Below are positions 25,410-33,501 of a DNA stretch of 64,000 nt, piece after piece. Under the pieces are notes generated by a model. The model ran no database searches and was not told where the DNA came from. It saw only the letters and a program-made list of their open reading frames with translations. The stretch spans positions 682,001-746,000 of the forward strand of contig NZ_CP065373.1 in assembly GCF_015710575.1 (NCBI RefSeq), in the 5' to 3' direction. Both the position numbers and the translations under genes were made by a program. The DNA is from Mycolicibacterium mengxianglii (GTDB taxonomy: Bacteria; Actinomycetota; Actinomycetes; Mycobacteriales; Mycobacteriaceae). The number at the start of each line of letters is the position of its first letter. The stretch's first letter is position 1.

Positions 25410-25475
25410 CCGCAGCCAGCGGGCGCAAACCACGAAAAACGAGCGGCGAGTCGGCCGGGGACACGCACGCTCGCG
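25410..25475 (-). repeat. Degenerate third copy of the hairpin repeat, inverted
   Basis: GGGGACACGCACGCTCGCG at 25457-25475 is the exact reverse complement of the first 19 bases of copy 1. On the minus strand the following bases (TTTCGTGGTTTGCGCCCGCT) resemble its second half. Copies 1 and 3 thus bracket about 220 bp of sequence with no gene between the Fe-S gene and pth. Confidence 0.55.
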
Positions 25476-25500
25476 GGAAGTGGAGGGGGGACGAGCCCGC

Positions 25501-26079
25501 TCAGGTCCAGGCGTGCACCTGGTTCTGGGCGGGCTCGATGCCCAACTCCACCAACAGCTCGGCGGCGTCGGCCGCCTGCTCGCAGATCACCGGCAGCTCG
25601 GGGCGCTCCCGGGAATTGAACTGTTCCAACACAAAAGCCGCGCCGGACTTGCTACCCGGGGGACGGCCGATGCCGACCCGGACCCGGTGAAAGTCGTTGG
25701 TACCCAGCGCCGATGACACCGATCGCAAACCATTGTGACCGGCCACCCCGCCGCCGAACTTCAGCCGGATCCGGCCGAAGTCGATGTCGAGCTCGTCGTG
25801 GACGATCACGACATCGGCTGCGGGGACGGAGTAGAACTTGGCCAACGGGCCGACCTGGCGACCGGACTCGTTCATGAAAACCCGAGGCTTCGCCAGCACC
25901 ACGGCCTTGCCGCCGAGGCGGCCGGTGGCCACCTCGGCGCCAGAACGCTTGTGCACCTTGAACTTCTCGCCCATCCGGTCGGCCAGGATGTCGACCACCA
26001 TGAACCCGATGTTGTGCCGGGTCTTGGCGTAGTTCGGCCCAGGATTACCCAGGCCGACCACAAGCATCGGTTCGGCCAT
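25501..26079 (-). CDS. pth: Peptidyl-tRNA hydrolase
   Basis: 192 residues from ATG 26079. Motifs are [20 protein letters not shown] with the catalytic His, [14 protein letters not shown] (substrate Asn), [17 protein letters not shown] (catalytic Asp) and [13 protein letters not shown]. It releases tRNA from peptidyl-tRNAs that drop off the ribosome, in the cytoplasm. It follows rplY by 21 bp on the same strand, matching Rv1014c-Rv1015c. An upstream start at 26094 is possible but adds non-conserved residues. Confidence 0.96.
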   Translation of the reverse strand: MAEPMLVVGLGNPGPNYAKTRHNIGFMVVDILADRMGEKFKVHKRSGAEVATGRLGGKAVVLAKPRVFMNESGRQVGPLAKFYSVPAADVVIVHDELDIDFGRIRLKFGGGVAGHNGLRSVSSALGTNDFHRVRVGIGRPPGSKSGAAFVLEQFNSRERPELPVICEQAADAAELLVELGIEPAQNQVHAWT

Positions 26080-26100
26080 GGTGGCGTGTGTCAACCGGTG

Positions 26101-26751
26101 TTATTCGGAAGCGGCAGCGTCGGCCTCGGCAGCCGCTTCGGCCTGCCCTTCGATCGACTCGCCGCCACCTTCGGCCTCGAGATCTTCCTCGGTCGGCGCG
26201 CTGACGACGTTGACCACCAGCAGTTCAGGATCCGACACCAGCGTGGTGCCTTCGGGCAGCTCGACCTGGGCAGCGGTGATCTGGGTGCCGGCTGCGACGC
26301 CCTCGACCGAGACGACAAGCTGCTCGGGGATCGACATGGCGTCGGACTCGATTTCGATGGTGTTGGCCTCCTGGGTGACCAGGGCGCCCGGCTCGGCATC
26401 ACCTTCGACGAGGACGGTGACCTCGACGTTCACCTTCTCACCGCGACGCACGATGATGAGGTCAACGTGCTGGATGTTGCGCTTGATCGGGTGGATCTCG
26501 AGCTGCTTGGGCAGTGCCAGCGCCTCGGTGCCCTCGATGTCGAGGGTCAGCACCGCGTTGGTGCCGAAGTTACGCAGCACGGCGGCCAGCTCGCGGGCCG
26601 GGAGGTTGAGGTGCTGCGGGTCGGTGCCGTGGCCGTAGAGCACGGCGGGAACCTTGCCGTCGCGGCGGGCCTGGCGCGAGGCGCCCTTACCGGTCCGGCT
26701 GCGAACTTCAGCGATCAGATTATTTGCGGCGTGGGCCTTGGTCTTGGCCAT
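26101..26751 (-). CDS. rplY: Ribosomal protein bL25, long CTC form
   Basis: 216 residues. The L25 domain covers residues 1-95 ([40 protein letters not shown]). The CTC-type C-terminal beta domain follows, with an acidic Ala/Glu-rich tail. The long form binds 5S rRNA in the large subunit and is linked to general stress in Gram-positives. ATG 26751 (MAKTKAHA) is preferred over the earlier in-frame ATG two codons upstream. A hairpin 50 bp upstream may be its leader or the end of the SDR transcript. Confidence 0.95.
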   Translation of the reverse strand: MAKTKAHAANNLIAEVRSRTGKGASRQARRDGKVPAVLYGHGTDPQHLNLPARELAAVLRNFGTNAVLTLDIEGTEALALPKQLEIHPIKRNIQHVDLIIVRRGEKVNVEVTVLVEGDAEPGALVTQEANTIEIESDAMSIPEQLVVSVEGVAAGTQITAAQVELPEGTTLVSDPELLVVNVVSAPTEEDLEAEGGGESIEGQAEAAAEADAAASE

Positions 26752-26799
26752 TGTCATCTACTCCTGTGTGCCTGCGCGGTCATCGCACGGCCAGGGTCA

Positions 26800-26819
26800 C
26801 GCGCAATCTCAATTGCGCG
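26800..26819. terminator. 8-bp perfect stem-loop upstream of rplY
   Basis: CGCGCAAT, loop CTCA, ATTGCGCG. It lies between the SDR gene end (26906) and the rplY start (26751), both on the minus strand. It could end the SDR transcript or act in the rplY leader. No U tract follows. Confidence 0.45.
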
Positions 26820-26905
26820 GAGGTCCCGTCGATAACGGTGGCCTGGCCACCCTCGCCGTGATCGTTGGCAAGGTTATCTCATCGCGGGGCCGAACCGGAA
26901 ATCCG

Positions 26906-27787
26906 CTACAGGGTGAACGCAGTGCCCGTGAGCTGCTCAGACAGACTCCACAACGCCTCAGCGGTCTTGGTGCTGCGCGCCAGCGGGCTGCGTCCGACCG
27001 GCCCGGTGGGGCCGTAGCTGAGGAATCGCGGACCGATGAAGGTGTCACCTGGCAGGTCCTGCGACACCGCGAACAATGTCTGGCGAGCGCCGAATGCGGC
27101 ATCGGTGGCGAAGAATCTGTTGGCGGCCAGCCAGACGGGGGTGCCCAGCTTGTTGCCGGTCTTGCCCTGAAGATTGGTCGCCGAATAGCCCGGATGAGCA
27201 GCCAAGGCGGTGAGCGGGGACCCGACGCGTTCGAGGCGGCGCTGCAGTGCGCTGGTGAACAGCAGGTTCGCCAACTTCGACTGCGCGTACGCGGGCCAGG
27301 CGAAGTACGGCCGCGATTTCCAGTTCAGGTCTTTGACATTCACCCGGCCGAACAGGTGCATCATCGACGACACCGTGACCACCCGGTCGGTGATCTTGGG
27401 CAGCAGCAGGTTGGTCAGCGCGAAGTGGCCCAGGTGGTTGGTGCCGATCTGGCTTTCGAATCCGTCCGCGGTCTCGGCGTACGGCACCGCCATGATGCCC
27501 GCGTTGTTGACCAGCACATCCACCTGGTCGGTGGCTTCGGCGAAGGCCCGCACCGATGCCAGTGAAGTCAGGTCCAGCGGACGCACCTCCACCCGGCCAG
27601 AATCTCTGCCCGGCATCTCGGCTGCGGCGGCCTCGCCCTTGGCGGTATTGCGGACAGCAAGGATCACGTGGGCACCCACTCGGGCGAGTTCGTGCGCCGT
27701 GACCTTGCCCAGGCCGCTACTGGCTCCGGTGACGACGACGGTGCGCCCGGCGAATGAGGGCAGGTCAGCGGCGCTCCAGTCGGTCAT
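26906..27787 (-). CDS. Short-chain dehydrogenase/reductase (retinol-dehydrogenase-like)
   Basis: 293 residues. NAD(P) motif TGASSGLGKVTAHELARVGA, then VNNAGIMAVPY, VVTVSSMMH (Ser) and the catalytic YAQSKLAN (Tyr-x-x-x-Lys). The 'RNTAKGEAAAAEM' segment after the second strand is typical of the WW-oxidoreductase/retinol-dehydrogenase-like branch with NADP preference. The substrate is unknown. It sits between rplY and lpqT, where M. tuberculosis has no gene, so it is an insertion relative to that genome. Confidence 0.88.
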   Translation of the reverse strand: MTDWSAADLPSFAGRTVVVTGASSGLGKVTAHELARVGAHVILAVRNTAKGEAAAAEMPGRDSGRVEVRPLDLTSLASVRAFAEATDQVDVLVNNAGIMAVPYAETADGFESQIGTNHLGHFALTNLLLPKITDRVVTVSSMMHLFGRVNVKDLNWKSRPYFAWPAYAQSKLANLLFTSALQRRLERVGSPLTALAAHPGYSATNLQGKTGNKLGTPVWLAANRFFATDAAFGARQTLFAVSQDLPGDTFIGPRFLSYGPTGPVGRSPLARSTKTAEALWSLSEQLTGTAFTL

Positions 27788-27807
27788 TCGCTCACATTAG
27801 CCGGGTC

Positions 27808-28464
27808 CTACTTGACTGCCACGGCGAAACCCCGGATCGACGCCTCGATCGGATCCGACTGGGCCACCGCTTGATCGGCGAGTGTGCTGGCGGTGAACTG
27901 GATCAGATAGCGGTCGAAGGTGGGGGTGACGGGGATGACGACGCGGTTGTACGTATGTACCCGCCTACCGTCGGGACCGTCATAGCTGCCCTCGATCATC
28001 GCCGACGGGAAACCCTTGAAGTCCGTGAACGATTCACCCAGTTTGGTGAACCGCGGCGACATCATCGCGTCGGCGTTGGCGTGCGTGATAGCAGCGTTCA
28101 CATCGAAGCCGCCCCACAGCTTGAACGCCATCACCATGACGTTGGGGTAGTGGTCCTGACTGCCCTTGGGGCGCAGCAGCTCGACATCGCGCAACTGCGG
28201 ATCGTTGACCTTCGCCCAGCCGGCGGGCACCGGCAGCGTCACGGTGACGTCTTTGAGCGCACCGACAGCCACCGGCTCACCGGTGACCCCGACCCCTTCG
28301 AGGTAGTCGTAGAACGGCACCGGAGTTTCGGCGGTGGTCGCCGGTGGTGGAGTTGCCGCGGTCGGACTGTCGGTCCAGATCGATTGGTAGTCAGGTGTTT
28401 CCGCTGCGCAGCCGGCCGCCGCGCATACCGCGACGAGCGCAGCAGCCAGGCGGCGCCAGGTCAC
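27808..28464 (-). CDS. lpqT: LpqT-like lipoprotein (LpqN/LpqT family)
   Basis: 218 residues. The signal peptide MTWRRLAAALVAVCAAAGC has a lipobox ending in AAGC, so the Cys would be lipidated and the protein held on the outer face of the membrane. A Pro/Thr-rich linker is followed by the LpqN/LpqT domain (VTVTLPVPAGWAKVNDPQLR, PNVMVMAFKLWGGFD). The domain resembles PspA/Mog1-like folds; the role is unknown, though LpqN has been tied to cell-envelope assembly. The position matches Rv1016c. The start overlaps the arsC-like stop by 4 bp (ATGA at 28461). Confidence 0.87.
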   Translation of the reverse strand: MTWRRLAAALVAVCAAAGCAAETPDYQSIWTDSPTAATPPPATTAETPVPFYDYLEGVGVTGEPVAVGALKDVTVTLPVPAGWAKVNDPQLRDVELLRPKGSQDHYPNVMVMAFKLWGGFDVNAAITHANADAMMSPRFTKLGESFTDFKGFPSAMIEGSYDGPDGRRVHTYNRVVIPVTPTFDRYLIQFTASTLADQAVAQSDPIEASIRGFAVAVK

Positions 28465-28808
28465 AGGATCTCGCGGACCGCATCGATCGGTCGGGCCAAC
28501 CGGGTGCCTTTGGCGGTGACGACGAACGGACGCTCGATGAGGATCGGATGTTCGGCCATGGCATCGAGCAATTGGTCGTCAGTGGCGTCGGCCAGGTTCA
28601 GTTCCGTGTACAACGCTTCCCGCTTGCGGACTGCGGTGCGGACGTCGATACCGGCGTCGGCGATCATCGTCGCGATCTCCGAGCGCGACGGCGGCGTCTT
28701 CAGGTACTGCACGACCTTGGGCTCGATCCCCTGCTCGCGCAACAGATCCAGCGTTTTTCGCGACGTCGTGCACCGAGGGTTGTGGTAGATGGTCGCGTCA
28801 TCGACCAT
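28461..28808 (-). CDS. ArsC-family arsenate reductase-like protein (glutaredoxin-dependent type)
   Basis: 115 residues. The active-site loop is IYHNPRCTTSRKTLDLLRE, with Cys at about residue 13. ILIERPFVV carries the conserved Arg-Pro that stabilises the substrate anion in ArsC/Spx-like proteins. It would reduce arsenate using glutaredoxin-type thiols, but many chromosomal homologues have no arsenic link, and none of the neighbours is an arsenic gene. It starts directly after the prs stop codon and overlaps lpqT. It therefore travels in the prs operon, an arrangement absent from M. tuberculosis as I recall it. Confidence 0.85.
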   Translation of the reverse strand: MVDDATIYHNPRCTTSRKTLDLLREQGIEPKVVQYLKTPPSRSEIATMIADAGIDVRTAVRKREALYTELNLADATDDQLLDAMAEHPILIERPFVVTAKGTRLARPIDAVREIL

Positions 28809-29789
28809 CTATGCAGACCCGTCGAACAGGCTGGTCACCGAACCGTTGTCGAACACCTGGCGAATGGTGTTGGCCAGCAGAGGCGCGATGGACAGCACCG
28901 TCAGCTGCGGGAACTGCTTGTCCTCGCTGATCGGCAAGGTGTTGGTGACGATCACTTCGCGGGCCCCGCAGTCAGCCAGGCGCTGAGGCGCCGGATCCGA
29001 CAACACGCCGTGAGTGGCGGCGATGATCACATCTCGCGCGCCGTCCTCACGTAGCAGCTTCACCGCGCCGGCGATGGTGCCGCCGGTATCGATCATGTCG
29101 TCGGTGAGGATGCAGGTCTTGCCCTTGACGTCACCGACGACGCGGTTGGACACCACCTGGTTGGGCACCAACGGATCGCGCGTCTTGTGGATGAAGGCCA
29201 GCGGAACGCCACCGAGGGCGTCGGCCCACTTCTCGGCCACCCGCACCCGGCCGGAGTCGGGGGAGACCACCACCATGTCGTGATCGCTGTAGTTCTCGGC
29301 GATGTAGCCGGTGAGCAGCTTCTGTGCCCGCATGTGATCGACGGGGCCGTCGAAGAAGCCCTGGATCTGGTCGGTGTGCAGATCGACCGTGACGATCCGG
29401 TCGGCGCCGGCGGTCTTGAGCAGGTCGGCCACCAGGCGGGCGGAGATGGGCTCGCGGCCGCGGTGTTTCTTGTCCTGGCGGGCATAGGGGTAGAACGGCA
29501 CGATCGCGGTGATCCGCTTGGCGCTGCCGCGCTTGAGCGCGTCGATCATCAGCAGCTGTTCCATCAGCCACTTGTTCAGCGGCGCTGGATTGCTCTGCAG
29601 GACGAATGCATCGCTGCCGCGCACCGATTCGTCGAAGCGGACGAAGATCTCACCATTGGCGAAATCCCGCGCCGTGGTGGCCGTCACAGGGACGTCGAGT
29701 TCCTTGGCGACCTGTTCGGCCAGCTCGGGATGTGCCCGACCCGAAAAGAGCATCAAGCTTTTTCGGTTGTCGGTCCAGTCGTGACTCAC
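28809..29789 (-). CDS. prs: Ribose-phosphate pyrophosphokinase (PRPP synthase)
   Basis: 326 residues, normal length. Features are SLMLFSGRAHPELAEQVA, YARQDKKHRGREPISARLVA (ATP-binding flexible loop), TVDLHTDQIQGFFDGP, VVVSPDSGRVRVAEKWA and the PRPP-binding loop CILTDDMIDTGGTI. It makes PRPP from ribose-5-phosphate and ATP, feeding nucleotide, histidine and decaprenyl-phosphoryl-arabinose synthesis. It lies downstream of glmU on the same strand, as in Rv1017c-Rv1018c. Confidence 0.97.
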   Translation of the reverse strand: MSHDWTDNRKSLMLFSGRAHPELAEQVAKELDVPVTATTARDFANGEIFVRFDESVRGSDAFVLQSNPAPLNKWLMEQLLMIDALKRGSAKRITAIVPFYPYARQDKKHRGREPISARLVADLLKTAGADRIVTVDLHTDQIQGFFDGPVDHMRAQKLLTGYIAENYSDHDMVVVSPDSGRVRVAEKWADALGGVPLAFIHKTRDPLVPNQVVSNRVVGDVKGKTCILTDDMIDTGGTIAGAVKLLREDGARDVIIAATHGVLSDPAPQRLADCGAREVIVTNTLPISEDKQFPQLTVLSIAPLLANTIRQVFDNGSVTSLFDGSA

Positions 29790-29875
29790 ATTGCCCTCGC
29801 AGGTCGGGGATCGATACGAGCCAATCGTACGTAGCGTTCCCAGGTCTTCGTTGCCGGGTTACCAGATCGCCAACG

Positions 29876-31354
29876 TCAGGCGTCTGATTCGGTGTCCTGT
29901 CCGGCGGTGCCGTCGGCGTCCTTGGCCTTGCGGGCGGCGGCGGCCGCGGCACTACCCGGGCGTTTGCGCTCCACCCAACCCTCGATGTTGCGTTGCGGCC
30001 CCGCTGACACCGCCAGCGCGCCGGGAGGGACGTCTTCACGGACGACGGTTCCGGCTCCGGTGTAGGCCCCGTCCCCGACCGTCACGGGAGCGACGAACAT
30101 GGTGTCCGACCCGGTGCGGACGTGCGAACCCACGGTGGTCCGGCGTTTGGTCTCCCCGTCGTAGTTGACGAACACGCTGGAGGCGCCGATATTGCTGTGC
30201 TCGCCGATGTCGGCGTCTCCCACGTAGGTCAGGTGCGGCACCTTGGTGCCGGTCCCGATCACCGCGTTCTTGGTTTCGACGAATGCGCCGAGTTTGCCGT
30301 CGGCACCCAGGCTGGTGCCGGGACGCAGATAGCTGAACGGGCCGACGGTGGCGCCCGCGCCGATGGCCGACGACGTGGCGTGAGTGCGGATCACCGACGC
30401 ACTGTCACCGACGGTCACGTCGTCGAGGGTGGTGTCCGGGCCGATCGTGCAGTGCGCGCCGATGGTGGTGGCCCGCAACAGCTGGGTGCCGGGCTGGACC
30501 ACGGTGTCCTGGCCGATCACGACGTCGACGTCTATCCAGGTGGTGGCCGGATCGACGATGGTGACGCCGGCGCGCTGATGGGTGGCCACGAGCCGCCGGT
30601 TGAGCTCCGCGCCCAGTGCCGCCAGCTGAACGCGGTCGTTGACGCCGGTCACCAGCATGCTGTCGTCGACGTGGTTGGCGTGCACGATCTGGCCGTCGCC
30701 GCGCACGATGGAGATCACATCCGTCAGGTACAGCTCGTGCTGGGCGTTGTCGAAGCGCAGCTGGTTCAGGGCTGACTGCAGCGCGGCCACGTCGAATGCG
30801 TACACGCCGGCGTTGACCTCGCAGATCTCCTGCTGGCTTGGTGTCGCATCCGACTGCTCCACGATGGCGATGACCTCGCCGTCCTGGGTGCGCAGGACGC
30901 GGCCGTAGCCGGTGGGATCGGGCAGGGTCGTCGTCAACACGGTGACGGCGGCGGGGTGGGCACGGTGTGTCTCGATCAGCTCGGCCAGGGTGTCGGCATC
31001 CAGCAGGGGGACGTCCCCGGAGGTCACCACCACCACGCCGTCGAAGTCCTCGGGCAGCGCGGTCAGACCGCACAACACGGCGTGGCCGGTGCCCAGCTGA
31101 TTCTCCTGCACCGCGACCTCGATGGGGCGGCCGAGTTGCCCGGCAAGCTCGGCCACCGCGGGGGCGATGATGTCGCGCTGCTTGCCCAATATCGCGACGA
31201 GATGCTGGGGCGAGACCTTGGCCACGGCGTGGATGACATGCGCCAGCATGCTGCGACCCGCCAGTGGGTGCAGCACCTTCGGGGTGTCCGAACGCATACG
31301 TGTTCCGGCACCTGCGGCCAGCACGAGAACCGCGGTTTCGCCTTGAGTTGTCAT
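29876..31354 (-). CDS. glmU: Bifunctional GlcNAc-1-P uridyltransferase / GlcN-1-P acetyltransferase
   Basis: 492 residues. The N-terminal uridyltransferase has [20 protein letters not shown] and [14 protein letters not shown]. The C-terminal half is a left-handed beta helix of hexapeptide repeats ([35 protein letters not shown]), with the acetyltransferase region [16 protein letters not shown] short basic and acidic tail follows, as in mycobacteria. It makes UDP-GlcNAc for peptidoglycan and the arabinogalactan linker, in the cytoplasm. tRNA-Gln is encoded just upstream on the same strand. Confidence 0.97.
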   Translation of the reverse strand: MTTQGETAVLVLAAGAGTRMRSDTPKVLHPLAGRSMLAHVIHAVAKVSPQHLVAILGKQRDIIAPAVAELAGQLGRPIEVAVQENQLGTGHAVLCGLTALPEDFDGVVVVTSGDVPLLDADTLAELIETHRAHPAAVTVLTTTLPDPTGYGRVLRTQDGEVIAIVEQSDATPSQQEICEVNAGVYAFDVAALQSALNQLRFDNAQHELYLTDVISIVRGDGQIVHANHVDDSMLVTGVNDRVQLAALGAELNRRLVATHQRAGVTIVDPATTWIDVDVVIGQDTVVQPGTQLLRATTIGAHCTIGPDTTLDDVTVGDSASVIRTHATSSAIGAGATVGPFSYLRPGTSLGADGKLGAFVETKNAVIGTGTKVPHLTYVGDADIGEHSNIGASSVFVNYDGETKRRTTVGSHVRTGSDTMFVAPVTVGDGAYTGAGTVVREDVPPGALAVSAGPQRNIEGWVERKRPGSAAAAAARKAKDADGTAGQDTESDA

Positions 31355-31359
31355 AGAAG

Positions 31360-31431
31360 CTCCGTCGCCAGGACTCGAACCTGAACTATCTGAACCAAAA
31401 TCAGAGGTGCTGCCGATTACACCACGACGGA
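31360..31431 (-). tRNA. tRNA-Gln (anticodon TTG)
   Basis: 72 nt. Acceptor stem TCCGTCG pairs with CGACGGA followed by discriminator G. The D arm is GTGTAATCGGCAGCAC, the anticodon stem-loop TCTGATTTTGGTTCAGA with TTG at positions 34-36, and the T arm CAGGTTCGAGTCCTG. CCA is not encoded. It sits between glmU and the TetR gene as in M. tuberculosis; no integrated element follows it. Confidence 0.95.
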
Positions 31432-31533
31432 CTATCGCGGCACGGAGTCTAGTCGGACGACGAGCCCTCCGAGGAACGAGGAGGGGGAGGAGTTCGTCGG
31501 TGGGATCTCGGCGACGGGGCTAGCCTGTGAGCC

Positions 31534-32169
31534 GTGGCAGCTCCGGACAAAGAGGTGCGTGCACCGCGGGCCCGAATGACCGGCAGTGAGCGACGACACC
31601 AGTTGATCGACATCGCGCGCTCTCTGTTCGCCGAACGAGGGTATGACGCCACGTCCATCGAGGAGATCGCGCAGCGGGCCAATGTGTCCAAACCGGTGGT
31701 CTACGAGCACTTCGGCGGCAAGGAAGGCCTGTACGCCGTGGTGGTCGACCGGGAGATGTCGGCGTTGCTGGACGCGATCACCAGCTCCTTGACCAACAAC
31801 CGGTCCCGGGTGCGGCTGGAGCTGGTCGCGCTGGCATTGCTGACCTATGTCGAGGAGCGCACCGACGGTTTCCGGATCATGATCCGCGATTCGCCGGCGT
31901 CGATCAGCTCGGGCACCTATTCGTCACTGCTCAACGACGCCGTGTCCCAGGTGGCGTCCATCCTGGCCGGCGACTTCGCGCGCCGCGGCCTGGATCCTGA
32001 CCTGGCTCCGCTGTACGCGCAGGCCCTGGTCGGGTCGGTGTCGATGACCGCGCAGTGGTGGCTCGACACCCGGGAGCCGAAGAAGGAAGTCGTGGCGGCC
32101 CATCTGGTGAACCTGATGTGGAACGGTTTGACTCATCTCGAGGCTGATCCGCACCTGCGCGACGAGTGA
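31534..32169 (+). CDS. TetR-family transcriptional regulator (Rv1019-like)
   Basis: 211 residues from GTG 31534. The helix-turn-helix is RRHQLIDIARSLFAERGYDA, then TSIEEIAQRANVSKPVVYEH and FGGKEGLYAVVVDREM. The C-terminal domain contains GFRIMIRDSPASISSGTYSS and the conserved ALVGSVSMTAQWWLD. The position between tRNA-Gln/glmU and mfd matches Rv1019, described as an autoregulator that also affects neighbouring genes. Its own targets here are not visible. Confidence 0.92.
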   Translation: MAAPDKEVRAPRARMTGSERRHQLIDIARSLFAERGYDATSIEEIAQRANVSKPVVYEHFGGKEGLYAVVVDREMSALLDAITSSLTNNRSRVRLELVALALLTYVEERTDGFRIMIRDSPASISSGTYSSLLNDAVSQVASILAGDFARRGLDPDLAPLYAQALVGSVSMTAQWWLDTREPKKEVVAAHLVNLMWNGLTHLEADPHLRDE

Positions 32170-32182
32170 CCGCGTTGCGATA

Positions 32183-32199
32183 GAACTCACGCGGAGTTC
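32183..32199. terminator. Stem-loop between convergent TetR and LysA-like genes
   Basis: GAACTC, loop ACGCG, GAGTTC lies in the 49-bp gap where the two genes converge. It has a short perfect stem and no U tract. Confidence 0.5.
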
Positions 32200-32218
32200 C
32201 GGGCCGCAGGCCTCTGAC

Positions 32219-33399
32219 TCAGCGAGCCCGCATCGCGTGGCCCTCGCACACCGCCACCACGGGCGAGCCGTGACTGTGCTGGGAGCCCCCGGTGCCGGCG
32301 ACGGCGATCAGGTCGCCGGCGCACACGTCGACGGGCAGATCCGCGGCGCGGACGATCTCGTCGCCGGAGTCGCAGTCGCCGACCACGGCCGTCACCCTCG
32401 CCGGACCTTCTGGAGTCCGGTTGGCGAGCAGGGCCGTGTGGTGCCGGACGCTGCCGCCGGTGCCGTCGCCGGTGCCTTCGATGGCCACCACGGCGCGCCC
32501 GCGATGGCATGGCTGTGCACCGCCTGCACCCGGTACAGCGTGACGCCGGCGCGGGCGATGACGGCCCGGCCCGGTGCGATGACAACCAAGGGCCTCGGGA
32601 ACCGTTCGGCGGCGCACGCGGTGTCCAGGGCGTCGTCGAGGAAAACCGCCAGCTGTCGGACACCGAGCTCGGGGTGCGTCATGGTGTGCCCGCCGCCGAT
32701 GTTCAGCTCGCCGAGCACCTGCTTGTGTGCGCGCCGCACGTCGGCCATCGCGCCGACCATCCGGCGCACCGCGGCGCTGTAGAGCTCGACACCGGTGATG
32801 TCCGCGCCGATGTGGCCGTGCAGCCCCGCCAGTGTCAGCTTCGGCGCGGTGTGGAGGGCCGCGATGGTCGCGGCCATGCGACGGCCCGGGATGAATCGCA
32901 CCAGCACGTGCTGTGTCCGGTACACCAGGCCGGCCAGGCAGGCGACGTCCTCGGCAGAATCGACGACGATGCGGCCCACCCCGGCAGCCACGGCGTCGCT
33001 GAGCTCGGCGCGCGACTGCGCGGACCCGTGAAAGACGATCCGGGCCGGATGGACGCCGCCGTTCAGTGCAGTGGCGAGCTCCGTGCCGGAACGGGCCTCG
33101 ACGCCGAGGTTCTCCTCGCCGGCCCAGCGGGCGATGGCCGGGATCAAAGGCGTCCGGTCGGAGTAGAGCACCTTGGTGCCGGGTAGTTCCTTGCGGTAGC
33201 GCCGAGCGCGGTTGCGGAAGTCGGTTTCGTCGACGACGTGGGTGGGGGTGCCGAACTCACCGGCGATGTCTGCCAGCGCCACGCCACCGATCGTCAGTCG
33301 CCCTGCCGGGTCGATGGCGGTGGTGTGGGGCCACCGCGCGGGATCGACGGGCGGGCTCAGGACCGCCCGCAGGGAGGGCAGGATGTCCAGAAGAGTCAT
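32219..33399 (-). pseudogene. Diaminopimelate-decarboxylase-like (LysA fold III) gene, frameshifted and lacking the PLP lysine
   Basis: ATG 33399 opens a LysA-like protein (FGTPTHVVDETDFRNRARRY, GVGRIVVDSAEDVACL, GELNIGGGHTMTHPE, VVIAPGRAVIARAG) up to about 32500. Homology then continues in another frame as GRAVVAIEGTGDGTGGSVRH, VVGDCDSGDEIV and GTGGSQHSHGSPV, ending at 32219. One base missing near 32492-32500 (GGCGCGCCC) explains the break. The segment where decarboxylases have FYAxKA reads LYSDRTPLIPAIARW, so the PLP-binding Lys is Arg here. It lies between the TetR gene and mfd, where M. tuberculosis has no gene. It is probably not an active decarboxylase even if the frameshift is an error. 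Confidence 0.75.
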
Positions 33400-33438
33400 G
33401 GGTCCAAGGTGCGCCCGGCAGCTGGGAGCTGACACAGG

Positions 33439-33456
33439 TCTTGACGGGGTCTTGAC
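33439..33456. promoter_or_regulatory. Tandem direct repeat TCTTGAC-GGGG-TCTTGAC
   Basis: Two 7-mers with an 11-bp period lie in the divergent gap between the LysA-like gene (start 33399) and mfd (start 33502). OmpR/PhoP-type response regulators bind such tandem sites. The same arrangement occurs upstream of kdp at 55999-56016. Confidence 0.5.
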
Positions 33457-33501
33457 AGCCAGATTTTTGATGCCGGTCCGCGGACCTAGAATGGGTGCAT
33501 C

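Noticed and set aside
28461..28808. Arsenic-resistance function for the ArsC-like gene
   Set aside because: The fold and Cys are right, but there is no ArsR, arsenite exporter or other arsenic gene nearby. It is placed in the housekeeping prs operon.
31360..31533. Integration site at the 3' end of tRNA-Gln
   Set aside because: No partial tRNA duplicate or integrase was seen, and the flanking order glmU / tRNA / TetR / mfd is the conserved mycobacterial one.
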